Assembly (NCBI RefSeq): GCF_003028575.1
Contig: NZ_PYUD01000005.1
Coordinates: 124,001 to 188,000, forward strand
DNA from: Halomonas urumqiensis
GTDB taxonomy: Bacteria > Pseudomonadota > Gammaproteobacteria > Pseudomonadales > Halomonadaceae
Direction of reading: 5' to 3'
Length of the DNA stretch: 64,000 bases
Positions 33,758-42,973 of this stretch are shown one piece after another (position 1 is the stretch's first letter; every line of letters begins with the position of its first letter). The position numbers were made by a program, and so were the translations under genes. The notes beneath the pieces are model-generated. The model did not search any database. It had not been told where the DNA came from and worked only from the letters and a program-made list of their open reading frames with translations.

Positions 33758-34786
33758 ATGACACAGCGCGCTCGACTCGCTGCCCCGCTTCTCGCTGCCC
33801 TGGCAGGTTCGACCTTCGCCACTGGCGCATTCGCCGACGAGCTGAACCTCTACTCGGCCCGTCACTACGACTCCGATGAGGCACTCTACGAGGCGTTCAC
33901 CGAGGAAACCGGCATTGAGGTCAACGTGCTGGAGGGTGACTCCGACCAGCTCATCGAACGGATCAAGCGAGAAGGCATGGCGAGCCCGGCCGACGTGATG
34001 ATGACCGTGGACGCAGGGCGCCTGTGGCGCGCCGAAGAGGAAGGCATCTTCCAGGGCGTGGAATCCGACGTGCTGAACGAGCGCCTTCCGGAAGCCATGC
34101 GTCATCCCGAAGGCCTGTGGTTCGGCTTCAGCCAGCGCGTACGCGCCATCTACTACAACCCGGAAACCGTCGACCCGAGCGACGTTGCCACCTATGAGGC
34201 GCTGGCGGAGCCGGCCCAGGAAGGCAAGGTGTGTATCCGGTCTTCCAGCAATATATACAACCAGTCGCTGCTGGCGTCGATGATCGAGCATCATGGCGCG
34301 GAAGCCGCCGAGGAATGGGCCCAGGGCGTGGTCAACAACATGGCGCGCGACCCCGAAGGTGGCGACACCGACCAGATTCTCGGCGTGGCAAGCGGCGAGT
34401 GCGATATCGCCGTGGCCAACCACTACTATTACGTGCGTCTGCTTGAATCCGACGATGAGGCCGACCGCGAAGCCGCCAGCAAGGTCGAGATCCTGTTCCC
34501 CAACCAGGATGACCGCGGCACGCACGTCAACGTCGGTGGCGCCGGTGTGGTGGCCGATGCCCCGAATCGCGACAACGCCGTGCGCTTCCTCGAGTTCCTT
34601 TCCTCGGATGCGGCCCAGGAGATCTTCGCCCAGGGCAACAACGAATTCCCGGTGGTCGAAGGCATCAGCATGAACGCCGTGCTCGAGTCCTGGGGCGAGT
34701 TCAATAAGGATGATCTGAACATCAGCGTGCTTGGCGAGAACAACCCCGAAGCAGTGCGCATCTTCGACCGCGCCGGCTGGCGTTGA
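33758..34786 (+). CDS. ferric iron ABC transporter periplasmic binding protein (FbpA/IdiA family)
   Basis: A 342-residue iron-binding protein. Start 33758 (MTQRARLAAPLLAAL) has AGAGGTGA and a signal peptide cleaved near AFA-DE. The mature protein opens ELNLYSARHYDSDEALYEAF, in which SARHY is the family motif contributing to iron binding; the later tyrosine pair is in NHYYYVRLLES (about residues 223-233), the usual YY iron ligands. Divergent from the ATPase gene with a Fur-like box between. Followed by a clear terminator. Confidence 0.95.
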   Translation: MTQRARLAAPLLAALAGSTFATGAFADELNLYSARHYDSDEALYEAFTEETGIEVNVLEGDSDQLIERIKREGMASPADVMMTVDAGRLWRAEEEGIFQGVESDVLNERLPEAMRHPEGLWFGFSQRVRAIYYNPETVDPSDVATYEALAEPAQEGKVCIRSSSNIYNQSLLASMIEHHGAEAAEEWAQGVVNNMARDPEGGDTDQILGVASGECDIAVANHYYYVRLLESDDEADREAASKVEILFPNQDDRGTHVNVGGAGVVADAPNRDNAVRFLEFLSSDAAQEIFAQGNNEFPVVEGISMNAVLESWGEFNKDDLNISVLGENNPEAVRIFDRAGWR

Positions 34787-34823
34787 GGGTATGACCACCA
34801 CTACCTGAAGACAGGTTGATCCA

Positions 34824-34865
34824 AGACCCGCGGCGCAGTTAATGCTTCGCGGGTCTTTTTATTTA
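34824..34865 (+). terminator. intrinsic terminator after the iron-binding protein gene
   Basis: AGACCCGCG (34824-34832) pairs with CGCGGGTCT (34848-34856), followed by TTTTATTT. It lies 37 bp after the stop and just before the convergent LysR gene end, a strong Rho-independent terminator on the plus strand. Confidence 0.88.
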
Positions 34866-34868
34866 TCA

Positions 34869-35774
34869 TCAAGGCTCGATGGCCATCATGGCTTCCCGCA
34901 ATTGCTCGGCGAGTACCGCGATGGCCATCGGCAGTGCACGGTCGCCATGACAACACAGCGTCAAACGTGCCTTGGCGATATGGTGATCCAGCAGGGGCTT
35001 GAACTGCAGCTCGCCATGAGCCAGCTCCCTGGCGATGTCGAGCCGGTTGAGAAATGCGATGCCAAGCCCTGCACGGGCCAATGATTTCAAGGTCAGGATG
35101 CGATTGCAGGAAGCCAATGGCTCGAGCTCGATATTGGCTCTTACCAGTACCTGCTGCAGCGTCGAGCCATGAAACATATCCCTGTCAGGCAACAGTGCGG
35201 GATAGGGAACGCAATCCCGCAACCTCAGCGCCTGGTGTTCCGCCAGCGGGTGATCCGGCGCCACGACCGCGCCGAACTCGAGCGCCACCTGCTCCATGAA
35301 GCGCACCCTAGGGGTTACCGGGGGATTGATGCACAGACCAATGTCGGCATCTCCCTTGAGCACCTGATCGAGAATCGTATCGGTCAACCCCGTCATCACC
35401 ACGAAGCGCACGCGGGGAAATCGCTCGCGAAAGGAGCCGAGCACGCGCGGAAGCAACTGGTCGGTTAACGACTCGACAGTGGCGATCCGCACCTCGGCAC
35501 AGCCGGTACCGCGGATTTCTCCAAGGTACTCCTGCAGGCGGCGCTCATCGCGTTGCCACTGGCGTACCTGATATAGGATCAACTCTCCCGCCGGCGACAG
35601 GCGCAGCCCGCGCGGCAAACGCTCGAAGAGCGGCACACCCAGTTCATCTTCCAGTTTGAGAATCTGACGATTGACGGCCGATGCCGCGACATGCAGGCGT
35701 TCCGCCGCCTTGCGCAAGGACCCTTGCCGCGCCACTTCCTCGAAATAGCGCAACCCCGGCAACAGCATATGCAT
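34869..35774 (-). CDS. LysR family transcriptional regulator
   Basis: A 301-residue regulator with an N-terminal winged helix-turn-helix (LRYFEEVARQGSLRKAAERLHVAASAVNRQILKLED, shown as landmark around residues 8-43, with A-x-x-L-x-V-x-x-S-A-V recognition pattern) and a C-terminal effector-binding domain. It is divergent from the NCS2 permease-amidohydrolase-TSUP genes with about 200 bp between, the classic LysR layout, so it probably controls them in answer to the transported compound. ATG 35774 (MHMLLPGLRYF) or 35768 could be the start. Confidence 0.92.
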   Translation of the reverse strand: MHMLLPGLRYFEEVARQGSLRKAAERLHVAASAVNRQILKLEDELGVPLFERLPRGLRLSPAGELILYQVRQWQRDERRLQEYLGEIRGTGCAEVRIATVESLTDQLLPRVLGSFRERFPRVRFVVMTGLTDTILDQVLKGDADIGLCINPPVTPRVRFMEQVALEFGAVVAPDHPLAEHQALRLRDCVPYPALLPDRDMFHGSTLQQVLVRANIELEPLASCNRILTLKSLARAGLGIAFLNRLDIARELAHGELQFKPLLDHHIAKARLTLCCHGDRALPMAIAVLAEQLREAMMAIEP

Positions 35775-35934
35775 GTGGTGTCTCCCGCTGCCTTGCCTGA
35801 CAACCTTACCGTTGCCATTTCGGCAACGCTAGATACTAAATATCATTATGGACTAGAACAGACGAGCCCGGCTAGGGTTCCCTTACCGGCGGATGATGTC
35901 ACCTGCCGAGACGATGTCCCTGCATCACAACAGT

Positions 35935-35960
35935 GATTCACAACAACGATTCACAACAAC
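35935..35960 (+). repeat. two tandem 13-bp repeats in the NCS2 gene leader
   Basis: GATTCACAACAAC occurs twice head to tail (35935-35947, 35948-35960), directly before the AAGAGGA ribosome site at 35961-35967. The CAA-rich, unstructured leader may enhance translation; the exact duplication is notable. Confidence 0.7.
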
Positions 35961-35973
35961 AAGAGGAACAGCC

Positions 35974-37341
35974 ATGAACACCACTCCAAGGCCACCCGAT
36001 TCGGCGGTGGAACCCGTGGATGAACGTCTGCCGATTGGCACCCAGTTGCTGTACGGGCTTCAGCATGTCCTGGTGATGGCGGCAGCGCCGATTACCGCGG
36101 CCTTCCTGATCGGCCACACCCTCGACCTGTCGGATGACGTCACCGTCGGCTTGATGAGTGCGATCTTCCTGGCCTGTGGCCTAGCCGGCATTCTCCAGTC
36201 GGTGGGGCTATTCGGCTTTGGTGCCCGATTGCCCTTCGTGCAGGTGCCGGGCGGCGCCCCCTTGGTGATCTTTCTGGGCATCGCCCAGGCCACCGACCTG
36301 CAGACCGCGTCCGGTGCGGTCATTCTGACCGGGCTCTTCTATTTCCTGGCGCTACCCTTCTTCACCAGGTTGCTGAAGTTCTTCCCGCCGATCGTGATCG
36401 GCACCATGCTGCTGCTCGTGGCGGTCAACCTGATCCGTATCTTTGGTGGACTGATCACCGGGCGCCCCGAGTCAGAGGGCTTCGCCAGCATGGGCAGCAT
36501 TGGTCTGGCGCTGGTCACCATCGGCTGCACCGTGGTCTTCTCCCGGGTGTTTTCCGGGATGTGGCAGCGTATCGCGGTGATGCTTGGGCTGCTGGCCGGC
36601 GCCGCCATCGCCATTCTCAGCGGCGCCATGACCTTCGAGAATGTCCTTAACGGCCCGCTGATTGCCGTTCCCCAGCCCTTCCCCTTCGGCATGCCGACCT
36701 TTGACCTGTTCGCTTCCCTGCCGCTGATCATCTTCTGCGTGGTATCCATGACGGAAGCGACGGGCCAGACCCTGGCAACCGCCGAGATCGTCGGCCGCAA
36801 GGGAGACCACAAGGCCATCGTGCCCCGCAACATCCGTGCCGATGCACTGGGCTCGATCGTCGGTGGCTGCTTCGGCACGTCGCTGATCATCACCAGTGGC
36901 GAAAACATCGGTATCATCCGCGCCACCGGGGTACGTTCCCGCTACGTGACCATCGCGGCCGGCGCCATGCTGGTGGTTCTCGCGCTGTGCGCGCCCCTGG
37001 GCCGGCTGGCACATGCCATTCCCAGCGCCGTGGTGGCGGGTACCGCCGTGATCGTGTTCGCCATCATCGGGGTGATGGGCATCAACATCCTGCGTCGTGT
37101 CGACTTCAATCAGAACGGCAACATGTTCACCCTGGCATCGGCTCTCGCCATGGGCCTGCTGCCCATCGTGGTGCCTGGTTTCTATAGTGCCTTTCCCTCT
37201 CACCTGCAGATCGTCCTCGGCAATGGCCTGGCCATGGGCACGCTGACCGCAGTCGTAGTCAATATCCTCTTCCACCACCTGGGCAGCTCACGGCAACGCG
37301 AAAACGCGAGCACTCTCGACACTGCACCCGAAGGAGAATGA
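35974..37341 (+). CDS. NCS2 family nucleobase permease (purine/uracil type)
   Basis: A 455-residue inner-membrane symporter with fourteen hydrophobic segments, from the family of UraA, XanQ and UacT. Start 35974 has AAGAGGA. The helix-8 region reads MTEATGQTLATAEIVGR and the helix-10 motif is SGENIGIIRATGV; a GENIG motif is like UraA, whereas purine carriers more often have QN at this place, so the base cannot be assigned with confidence. The gene overlaps the ribosome site of the amidohydrolase gene, with a one-operon arrangement under the divergent LysR gene. Confidence 0.9.
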   Translation: MNTTPRPPDSAVEPVDERLPIGTQLLYGLQHVLVMAAAPITAAFLIGHTLDLSDDVTVGLMSAIFLACGLAGILQSVGLFGFGARLPFVQVPGGAPLVIFLGIAQATDLQTASGAVILTGLFYFLALPFFTRLLKFFPPIVIGTMLLLVAVNLIRIFGGLITGRPESEGFASMGSIGLALVTIGCTVVFSRVFSGMWQRIAVMLGLLAGAAIAILSGAMTFENVLNGPLIAVPQPFPFGMPTFDLFASLPLIIFCVVSMTEATGQTLATAEIVGRKGDHKAIVPRNIRADALGSIVGGCFGTSLIITSGENIGIIRATGVRSRYVTIAAGAMLVVLALCAPLGRLAHAIPSAVVAGTAVIVFAIIGVMGINILRRVDFNQNGNMFTLASALAMGLLPIVVPGFYSAFPSHLQIVLGNGLAMGTLTAVVVNILFHHLGSSRQRENASTLDTAPEGE

Positions 37342-37343
37342 GG

Positions 37344-38879
37344 ATGCACATGTCCAACACGCCTCGCTCGACCTTGTCCCCCGACACGTTCGCCGCCGAA
37401 CGTCTGCTGCTGCTTCCCGCAGAGGTTCTGCTGGCTGACGGCTGTCACTCCGGCAAGGCCGTGCTGATCGCCGATGGCTGCTTCCAGGAGGTGGATGACG
37501 CGCAGGCGCTCACCCGTCGCCATCCGGAACTGCCGCCCATCGTGCTGCCGGACCAATTGCTGATGCCTGGCTTCATCGACACTCACCATCACTTGACCCA
37601 ATCGCTTGGCAAGTCGCTGGTGTGCGGCGAGCCTTCCGAGATTTTCAAGCGGGTCTGGGTGCCACTGGAGGGCAGCCTGGATGAGGACATGCTCCAGTTG
37701 TCCGCCAAGTTGGCGGCACTGGAAGCCCTCCGGGGAGGCTTCACCACCGCCGTGGACGCCGGCACCCGCTCGGCTGGCGACACCGCGGCCATCGCGCTTG
37801 CCGCCGAGCAGACGGGGCTGCGCTGCGTACTGGGCCTGATCTGCAATGACCTGGGCGGCACGGCAGCCATGCATGAGGGCCCGCAGATCCTGCAACGCGC
37901 CGAGCGTCATCTTGAGCGCTGGGAAGGCCATTCGCTCGTCAAACCTTCCCTGGCGATCTCCATTCCCGAGGCGGCCAGCGACGCGATGCTGCACGCCACC
38001 TCTGCGCTCTGCGCAGAGGCCGGGACCGTCTTCCAGACCCACGTCAACGAGCACCTTCAGGCCGTCGAGCGCTCCCTGGTGGCACGCCGGCAGCGCCCCC
38101 TGGAGCACCTGCATGCCGTGGGGGCACTGGGGCCACAGGCGCTGGTAGCCCATGCCACCCTGGTGACCCCCGATGAGCTCAACCTGCTGCGCGACACGGA
38201 TACGGCGGTGGCTTTCAACCCGGTGGCGAGCGCCTGGAAGGGCAATGCGGTTGCCCCGGCACTGCAGATGGCGGCCATGGGCATTCGCTTCGGGCTCGGC
38301 ACGGACGGCACCCGCAGCGATGCCTTCCGCTTGATGGATGCCGCGGAGACCAGCCAACGGCTGGCCTTCGGCCTCGCCAGTGGCGACTCGTCATGTGGCG
38401 GTGGCTGGCGGTGGCTGGAGCATGCCACGCGTGGCGCGGCGGATGTCGCCGGCCTGACTGGCCTGACCGGGGAGATTGCCCCGGGACTGGCCGCCGACTT
38501 CCTGCTGGTCGACCTGGACGTTCCGGAGATGACGCCCTCCTGGGATCGCCCCTGGGAGCTGGTTCGCTACGCCAACCGTGACCAGTTGACGGGCGTCTTC
38601 ACCAATGGCCGGTTACGGTGCTGGCAAGGCTGGCCCGTGGGCTGGGACGCGCGCGCGCTGCTGCGACAGGTTCGCGAGGCATCCGCCGCCGTGCATCAGG
38701 CGCCGATCTACCGCGTGCATGCCACTGCCGCACAGCATCGTGCACTGCATCCTTCACGCCAGCACTCACCACAACACTCGCCACAACACACACAACATGA
38801 CTCACCGTCTCTCTCGCGACATCGGCAAGATGCCTCGCCCCAATCCAATCAACACACAACCGAACGGCACCACCCATGA
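37344..38879 (+). CDS. amidohydrolase, nucleobase/triazine deaminase type
   Basis: A 511-residue metal-dependent hydrolase of the ATZ/TRZ-guanine deaminase group. Metal ligands are visible: GFIDTHHHLTQ (HxH), FQTHVNEH (His), VAHATLV (His) and GLGTDGTRSD (catalytic Asp). It presumably deaminates the compound brought in by the NCS2 permease; guanine, 8-oxoguanine, isoguanine and cytosine-like bases are all possible. The core ends near residue 460; the last 50 residues are a Gln/His/Ser-rich tail with PQHSPQHTQH. AAGGAG sits seven bases before ATG 37344; ATG 37338 and 37350 are alternatives. Overlaps the TSUP gene by ATGA. Confidence 0.85.
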   Translation: MHMSNTPRSTLSPDTFAAERLLLLPAEVLLADGCHSGKAVLIADGCFQEVDDAQALTRRHPELPPIVLPDQLLMPGFIDTHHHLTQSLGKSLVCGEPSEIFKRVWVPLEGSLDEDMLQLSAKLAALEALRGGFTTAVDAGTRSAGDTAAIALAAEQTGLRCVLGLICNDLGGTAAMHEGPQILQRAERHLERWEGHSLVKPSLAISIPEAASDAMLHATSALCAEAGTVFQTHVNEHLQAVERSLVARRQRPLEHLHAVGALGPQALVAHATLVTPDELNLLRDTDTAVAFNPVASAWKGNAVAPALQMAAMGIRFGLGTDGTRSDAFRLMDAAETSQRLAFGLASGDSSCGGGWRWLEHATRGAADVAGLTGLTGEIAPGLAADFLLVDLDVPEMTPSWDRPWELVRYANRDQLTGVFTNGRLRCWQGWPVGWDARALLRQVREASAAVHQAPIYRVHATAAQHRALHPSRQHSPQHSPQHTQHDSPSLSRHRQDASPQSNQHTTERHHP

Positions 38880-39589
38880 GTGATATCGGGATTTTCGCGC
38901 TGCTGGCTCTGGCCACCGGCGTTGCCGCCTTCATCCAGGGGGCGGTGGGCATCGGTTTCGCGTTGATCGTCGCGCCGGTGATGGGGCTAGTGCGCCCCGA
39001 CCTGCTGCCGATCGCCCTGCTGATCCTGATGCTGCCGCTGAATGGCTACGTAGGCCTGCGCGAGCGCGACGCCATCGACTGGAAAGGGGTTGGTTGGGTC
39101 AGCATGGGGCGACTCCCCGGCACCCTTGCCGGGCTTGGCATTCTGGTGGTGATGTCCGCCAATGGGCTCAACCAGTTGATCGGCGCCTCGACGATTCTTG
39201 CCGTTCTGGCCGCGCTGTTCGCCCCTGTATTTCAGCCCGGCCGCAGCGCTTGTGCGGCGGTGGGCGTCATCACCGGCGTGACCGAGACCGCCACCGGCGT
39301 TGGCGGGCCGCCCCTGGCCCTGCTCTACCAGCACCGCCCGGGGCCGGTACTGCGCTCCACCATCGCGTTGTGCTTTCTGGTCGGCGAGCTGGTATCGCTC
39401 GCCATCCTGGCTGTCGCCGGGCAGTTCCAGCCCCACCAATGGCTATGGGCACTGTCCCTGCTGCCGGCGCTAGCGGTCGGCAGCATCACCAGCCGCATGA
39501 TGCATCACCGCCTGAACGCACGACGCTTGCGTCTCGGGGTGCTGTCCTTCGCCATGATCTCTGGCATCGTGCTGCTGATTCCCAGATGA
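38876..39589 (+). CDS. TSUP (TauE/SafE) family transporter in the deaminase operon
   Basis: A 237-residue membrane protein with seven or eight helices. The paired family motifs are AAFIQGAVGIGFALIVAPV (residues about 16-34) and TGVTETATGVGGPPLALLY (about 138-156). It starts by ATGA overlap with the amidohydrolase gene, so it is part of the same operon, which suggests it exports a product anion or imports a related acid; TSUP members are otherwise known for sulfite and sulfonate. Not closely similar to the TSUP protein at 16655-17401. Confidence 0.88.
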   Translation: MSDIGIFALLALATGVAAFIQGAVGIGFALIVAPVMGLVRPDLLPIALLILMLPLNGYVGLRERDAIDWKGVGWVSMGRLPGTLAGLGILVVMSANGLNQLIGASTILAVLAALFAPVFQPGRSACAAVGVITGVTETATGVGGPPLALLYQHRPGPVLRSTIALCFLVGELVSLAILAVAGQFQPHQWLWALSLLPALAVGSITSRMMHHRLNARRLRLGVLSFAMISGIVLLIPR

Positions 39590-39637
39590 CCCGCAGCGGC
39601 TGGCCAGACACCCTGCATGGCTGCCGCCTCGCCGTCG

Positions 39638-42403
39638 TCAGTGCGCCTCGTCCCAATTGGCGCCGCTCTGGGCCTCGACGGTCAATGGCACGCTGAGCTC
39701 GGCGGCGGCTTGCATGCGCACCTTCGCTTGCTCGATGAAGTCATCCACCTGGGCCTCGGCGACTTCGAAGACCAGTTCGTCATGCACCTGCATGACCATC
39801 AGCGCATCGAAATCCTCTCCGGCAAGCCAGCCGTCTACATCGATCATCGCCCGCTTGATGATGTCGGCGGCAGTGCCCTGCATGGGGGCGTTGATCGCGG
39901 TACGCTCGGCACCCTGGCGGCGGGCGTGATTCTGGGCGTGGATTTCCGGCAGGTAGAGGCGCCGACCGAACACGGTTTCCACGAAGCCATCCTCGGCGGC
40001 CTGGGCACGAATTCGCTCCATGTAGCGAGCCACGCCCGGGTAGCGGTCAAAATAGCGATCGATGTACGTCTGCGCCTGGTTGCGCTCGATATGCAGCTGG
40101 CGAGACAGGCCCCAGGCACTCATGCCATAGATCAGTCCGAAGTTGATCGCCTTGGCGCTGCGTCGCTGGTCGCCGCTGACCTTGTCCAGCGCCACGCCAA
40201 ACACCTCGGCGGCGGTGGCCGAGTGGATGTCGCGCCCCTCGGCGAAGGCCTCGAGCAGGCCCTTGTCCTCGGAGAGGTGGGCCATGATGCGCAGCTCGAT
40301 CTGCGAATAATCGGCGGCAACGATGCGGTAGCCGGGACGCGCCACGAAGGCCTGGCGAATGCGCCGCCCTTCCTCGGTGCGAATCGGGATGTTCTGCAGG
40401 TTGGGGTCGGAGGATGACAGCCGCCCGGTGGCGGTGACCGCCTGATGGTAGCTGGTGTGCAGCCGACCCGTGGCCTTGTTGACCAGTCTCGGCAGCTTGT
40501 CGGTATAGGTCGACTTGAGCTTGGCAAGCCCGCGATGCTCCATGATCACCTTGGGTAGCGGGTAATCCAGCGCCAGCTCCTCGAGCACCGCCTCGGCGGT
40601 GGAAGGCGCGCCCTTGGGGGTTTTCTTGATCACCGGGATCTTCTGTTCCTCAAACAGGATCTGACCGAGCTGCTTGGGCGAGCCGAGGTTGAACTCACGG
40701 CCCGCAAGCTCATAGGCCCGGCCTTCGAGCTCCTGGATACGCTTGGCCAGTTGCTGGCTCTGGGTGTGCAGGCGTTCAGGGTCCAGCGCCACGCCGCCAC
40801 GCTCCATCCGCGAGAGCACGTGGATCAGCGGCAGCTCGATTGAGTCGAGCACCTCGCCGAGACGCCCCTCGGCATCCAGGCGTGGCCGCAAGGTCTCGTG
40901 CAGCCGCAGGGTGATGTCGACATCCTCGCAGGCATAGGGCGCGGCCTGCTCCAGGGCAATCTGGTTGAACGTCAGTTGCTTGGCCCCTTTGCCGGCGATC
41001 TCTTCGAAGGAGACGGTCTTCTCGCCGAGATACTTCAGCGCCAGCGAATCCATGTCATGGCGGGTGGCCGTGGAATCCAGCACATAGGATTCGAGCATGG
41101 TGTCCTCGAGCGGACCGGCCACCTCGATGCCGGCGCGCGCCAGTACCGAGATGTCGTACTTGAGGTTCTGGCCGATCTTGGTTTTCGTGGCATCTCCCCA
41201 GAGTGGCTTGAGCGCCTCGAGAACGGCGTTACGATCGAGCTGGGCCGGGGCATCCAGATAGTCGTGGGCCAGCGGAATATAGGCGGCCTCACCGGACTGC
41301 AATGCCAGCCCGACGCCGACGATATCGGCTTCCATGTAGTTGAGGCTGGTGGTTTCGAGATCGAAGCAGAATCGATCGGCAGCCTTCAGGCGTTCGAGCC
41401 AGGCGTCGAATTCGGCCTGCTCGACGATCACGCAATCCTCACGGGCCTGGCGGCCAGGAGACGAGGCCGGTTCATCGTCGGCCGGAGTCGGCGTGCCGCC
41501 GGCCACATCGTCGACACCCTGATCCTTGCCATCGAGCAGTTCGGATAGCCATGCCCTGAACTCGAGCTCCTGGTAGAGCGTCTTTAGCGCCTCGCGGTCC
41601 GGTTGGGCGATGACCAGATCATCGAGCCCCACCGGCAGATCGCAGTCGGTCTTGATGGTGGCCAGTTGATAGGAGAGAAAGGCCTGCTCGCGATGTTCCT
41701 CGAGCTTCTTCGGCAGTGTCTTGGCACCGCGAAACCCCAGGGTCGCGACCTTGTCGAGGTCGGCGTAGAGGGTGTCGAGCCCACCGCCGATGCCCTGCAG
41801 CAGACCGAGCGCGGTCTTCTCGCCGACCCCCGGCACGCCGGGGATGTTGTCGACCTTGTCACCCATCAGCGCCAGGAAGTCGATGATCAGTTCCGGTGGC
41901 AGCCCGAATTTCTCCTGCACGCCTTCGCGATTCAGGGTCTCGTCCTTCATGGTGTTGACCAGTGTGATATGGCCATTCACCAGTTGCGCCATGTCCTTGT
42001 CGCCGGTGGAGATCACCGCGTCACGGCCAGCCTCTGTGGCAATGCGCGCCAGGGTACCGATCACATCGTCGGCCTCGACGCCCTCGATGCACAAGAGCGG
42101 CAGCCCCAGCGCACGTACGCACTCGTGCAGCGGCTTGACCTGGGAGCGCAGGTCATCGGGCATCGGCGGACGCTGCGCCTTGTATTGCTCGAACAGCTCA
42201 TCGCGAAAGGTCTTGCCGGGAGCATCGAAGACCACCGCCATGGGGCTGTCCGGATAGTCCTTGATCAGCCGCTTGAGCATGTTGAGCACACCCTTGATGG
42301 CGCCCGTTGGCTGTCCTTTCGAGGTGGTCAGAGGCGGCAGCGCGTGAAAGGCGCGGTAGAGATAGGAAGATCCGTCGACGAGAACGATGGGCGAGTCGGC
42401 CAT
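39638..42403 (-). CDS. polA: DNA polymerase I
   Basis: A 921-residue repair and Okazaki-fragment polymerase (E. coli 928). Domain order is complete: 5'-3' exonuclease (residues 1 to about 290, opening [22 protein letters not shown]), 3'-5' proofreading domain with the DxE motif [15 protein letters not shown] (about 376-390), and the polymerase with motif [16 protein letters not shown], motif [15 protein letters not shown] and motif [12 protein letters not shown]. Start 42403 has AGGATT; 36 additional in-frame codons upstream are not conserved-looking. Divergent from the DUF2782 gene, a common pairing in gammaproteobacteria. Confidence 0.98.
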   Translation of the reverse strand: MADSPIVLVDGSSYLYRAFHALPPLTTSKGQPTGAIKGVLNMLKRLIKDYPDSPMAVVFDAPGKTFRDELFEQYKAQRPPMPDDLRSQVKPLHECVRALGLPLLCIEGVEADDVIGTLARIATEAGRDAVISTGDKDMAQLVNGHITLVNTMKDETLNREGVQEKFGLPPELIIDFLALMGDKVDNIPGVPGVGEKTALGLLQGIGGGLDTLYADLDKVATLGFRGAKTLPKKLEEHREQAFLSYQLATIKTDCDLPVGLDDLVIAQPDREALKTLYQELEFRAWLSELLDGKDQGVDDVAGGTPTPADDEPASSPGRQAREDCVIVEQAEFDAWLERLKAADRFCFDLETTSLNYMEADIVGVGLALQSGEAAYIPLAHDYLDAPAQLDRNAVLEALKPLWGDATKTKIGQNLKYDISVLARAGIEVAGPLEDTMLESYVLDSTATRHDMDSLALKYLGEKTVSFEEIAGKGAKQLTFNQIALEQAAPYACEDVDITLRLHETLRPRLDAEGRLGEVLDSIELPLIHVLSRMERGGVALDPERLHTQSQQLAKRIQELEGRAYELAGREFNLGSPKQLGQILFEEQKIPVIKKTPKGAPSTAEAVLEELALDYPLPKVIMEHRGLAKLKSTYTDKLPRLVNKATGRLHTSYHQAVTATGRLSSSDPNLQNIPIRTEEGRRIRQAFVARPGYRIVAADYSQIELRIMAHLSEDKGLLEAFAEGRDIHSATAAEVFGVALDKVSGDQRRSAKAINFGLIYGMSAWGLSRQLHIERNQAQTYIDRYFDRYPGVARYMERIRAQAAEDGFVETVFGRRLYLPEIHAQNHARRQGAERTAINAPMQGTAADIIKRAMIDVDGWLAGEDFDALMVMQVHDELVFEVAEAQVDDFIEQAKVRMQAAAELSVPLTVEAQSGANWDEAH

Positions 42404-42586
42404 GTATCGGCAATCCTGTGGGTCGATGCAGAAGCAGTGGATACGAAAGGCTTGATGCTGGTCATCCATGATACGCATTGCGGCGCCATTTTGCCGCGCG
42501 TGCCTCCCCAATCATAGGCGTTGGCCGCCTCAGGCCTTACACTGATGACATCACATCTTCCCGCCGATATCGGCACGGAGGTCATC

Positions 42587-42886
42587 ATGCACGCCCACCA
42601 TCGAATCATCCTGACGCTGGCTGCCTCGGCGTTGGGGCTTGCCCTGGTGGCCGGCACACCAGCACTGGCGCAATCGGCTGCCGACCTCGAGCCGGATATC
42701 ACCATCCGCGAGGAGCAGGACCGTACCATTCGCGAGTACCGCGTCAATGGCGAGCTCTACGCCATCGAGATCCGACCCTCCAGCGGGCCGGCTTACTACT
42801 TGGTCGACCGCGATGGTGACGGCAATTTCGAGCGTCAGGATGGTAACCGTATCGCTGTGCCGGAATGGATACTGCGGACATTCTGA
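42587..42886 (+). CDS. DUF2782 small exported protein
   Basis: A 99-residue protein with a signal peptide (cleavage near ALA-QS) followed by one small domain: PDITIREEQDRTIREYRVNGELYAIEIRP (landmark around residues 37-65) and YYLVDRDGDGNFER. This matches the DUF2782 family, found between polA and thrB in many gammaproteobacteria, with no known function. CACGGAGG precedes ATG 42587. It lies 87 bp before thrB on the same strand. Confidence 0.88.
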   Translation: MHAHHRIILTLAASALGLALVAGTPALAQSAADLEPDITIREEQDRTIREYRVNGELYAIEIRPSSGPAYYLVDRDGDGNFERQDGNRIAVPEWILRTF

Positions 42887-42973
42887 GCCTGCGAACGAAA
42901 CTCGCCCCCGGGCACGTGCATCATACCGTCAAGTCGCTACAATAGGCGGCTTGGCAACCCGGGTGAGAGACAC

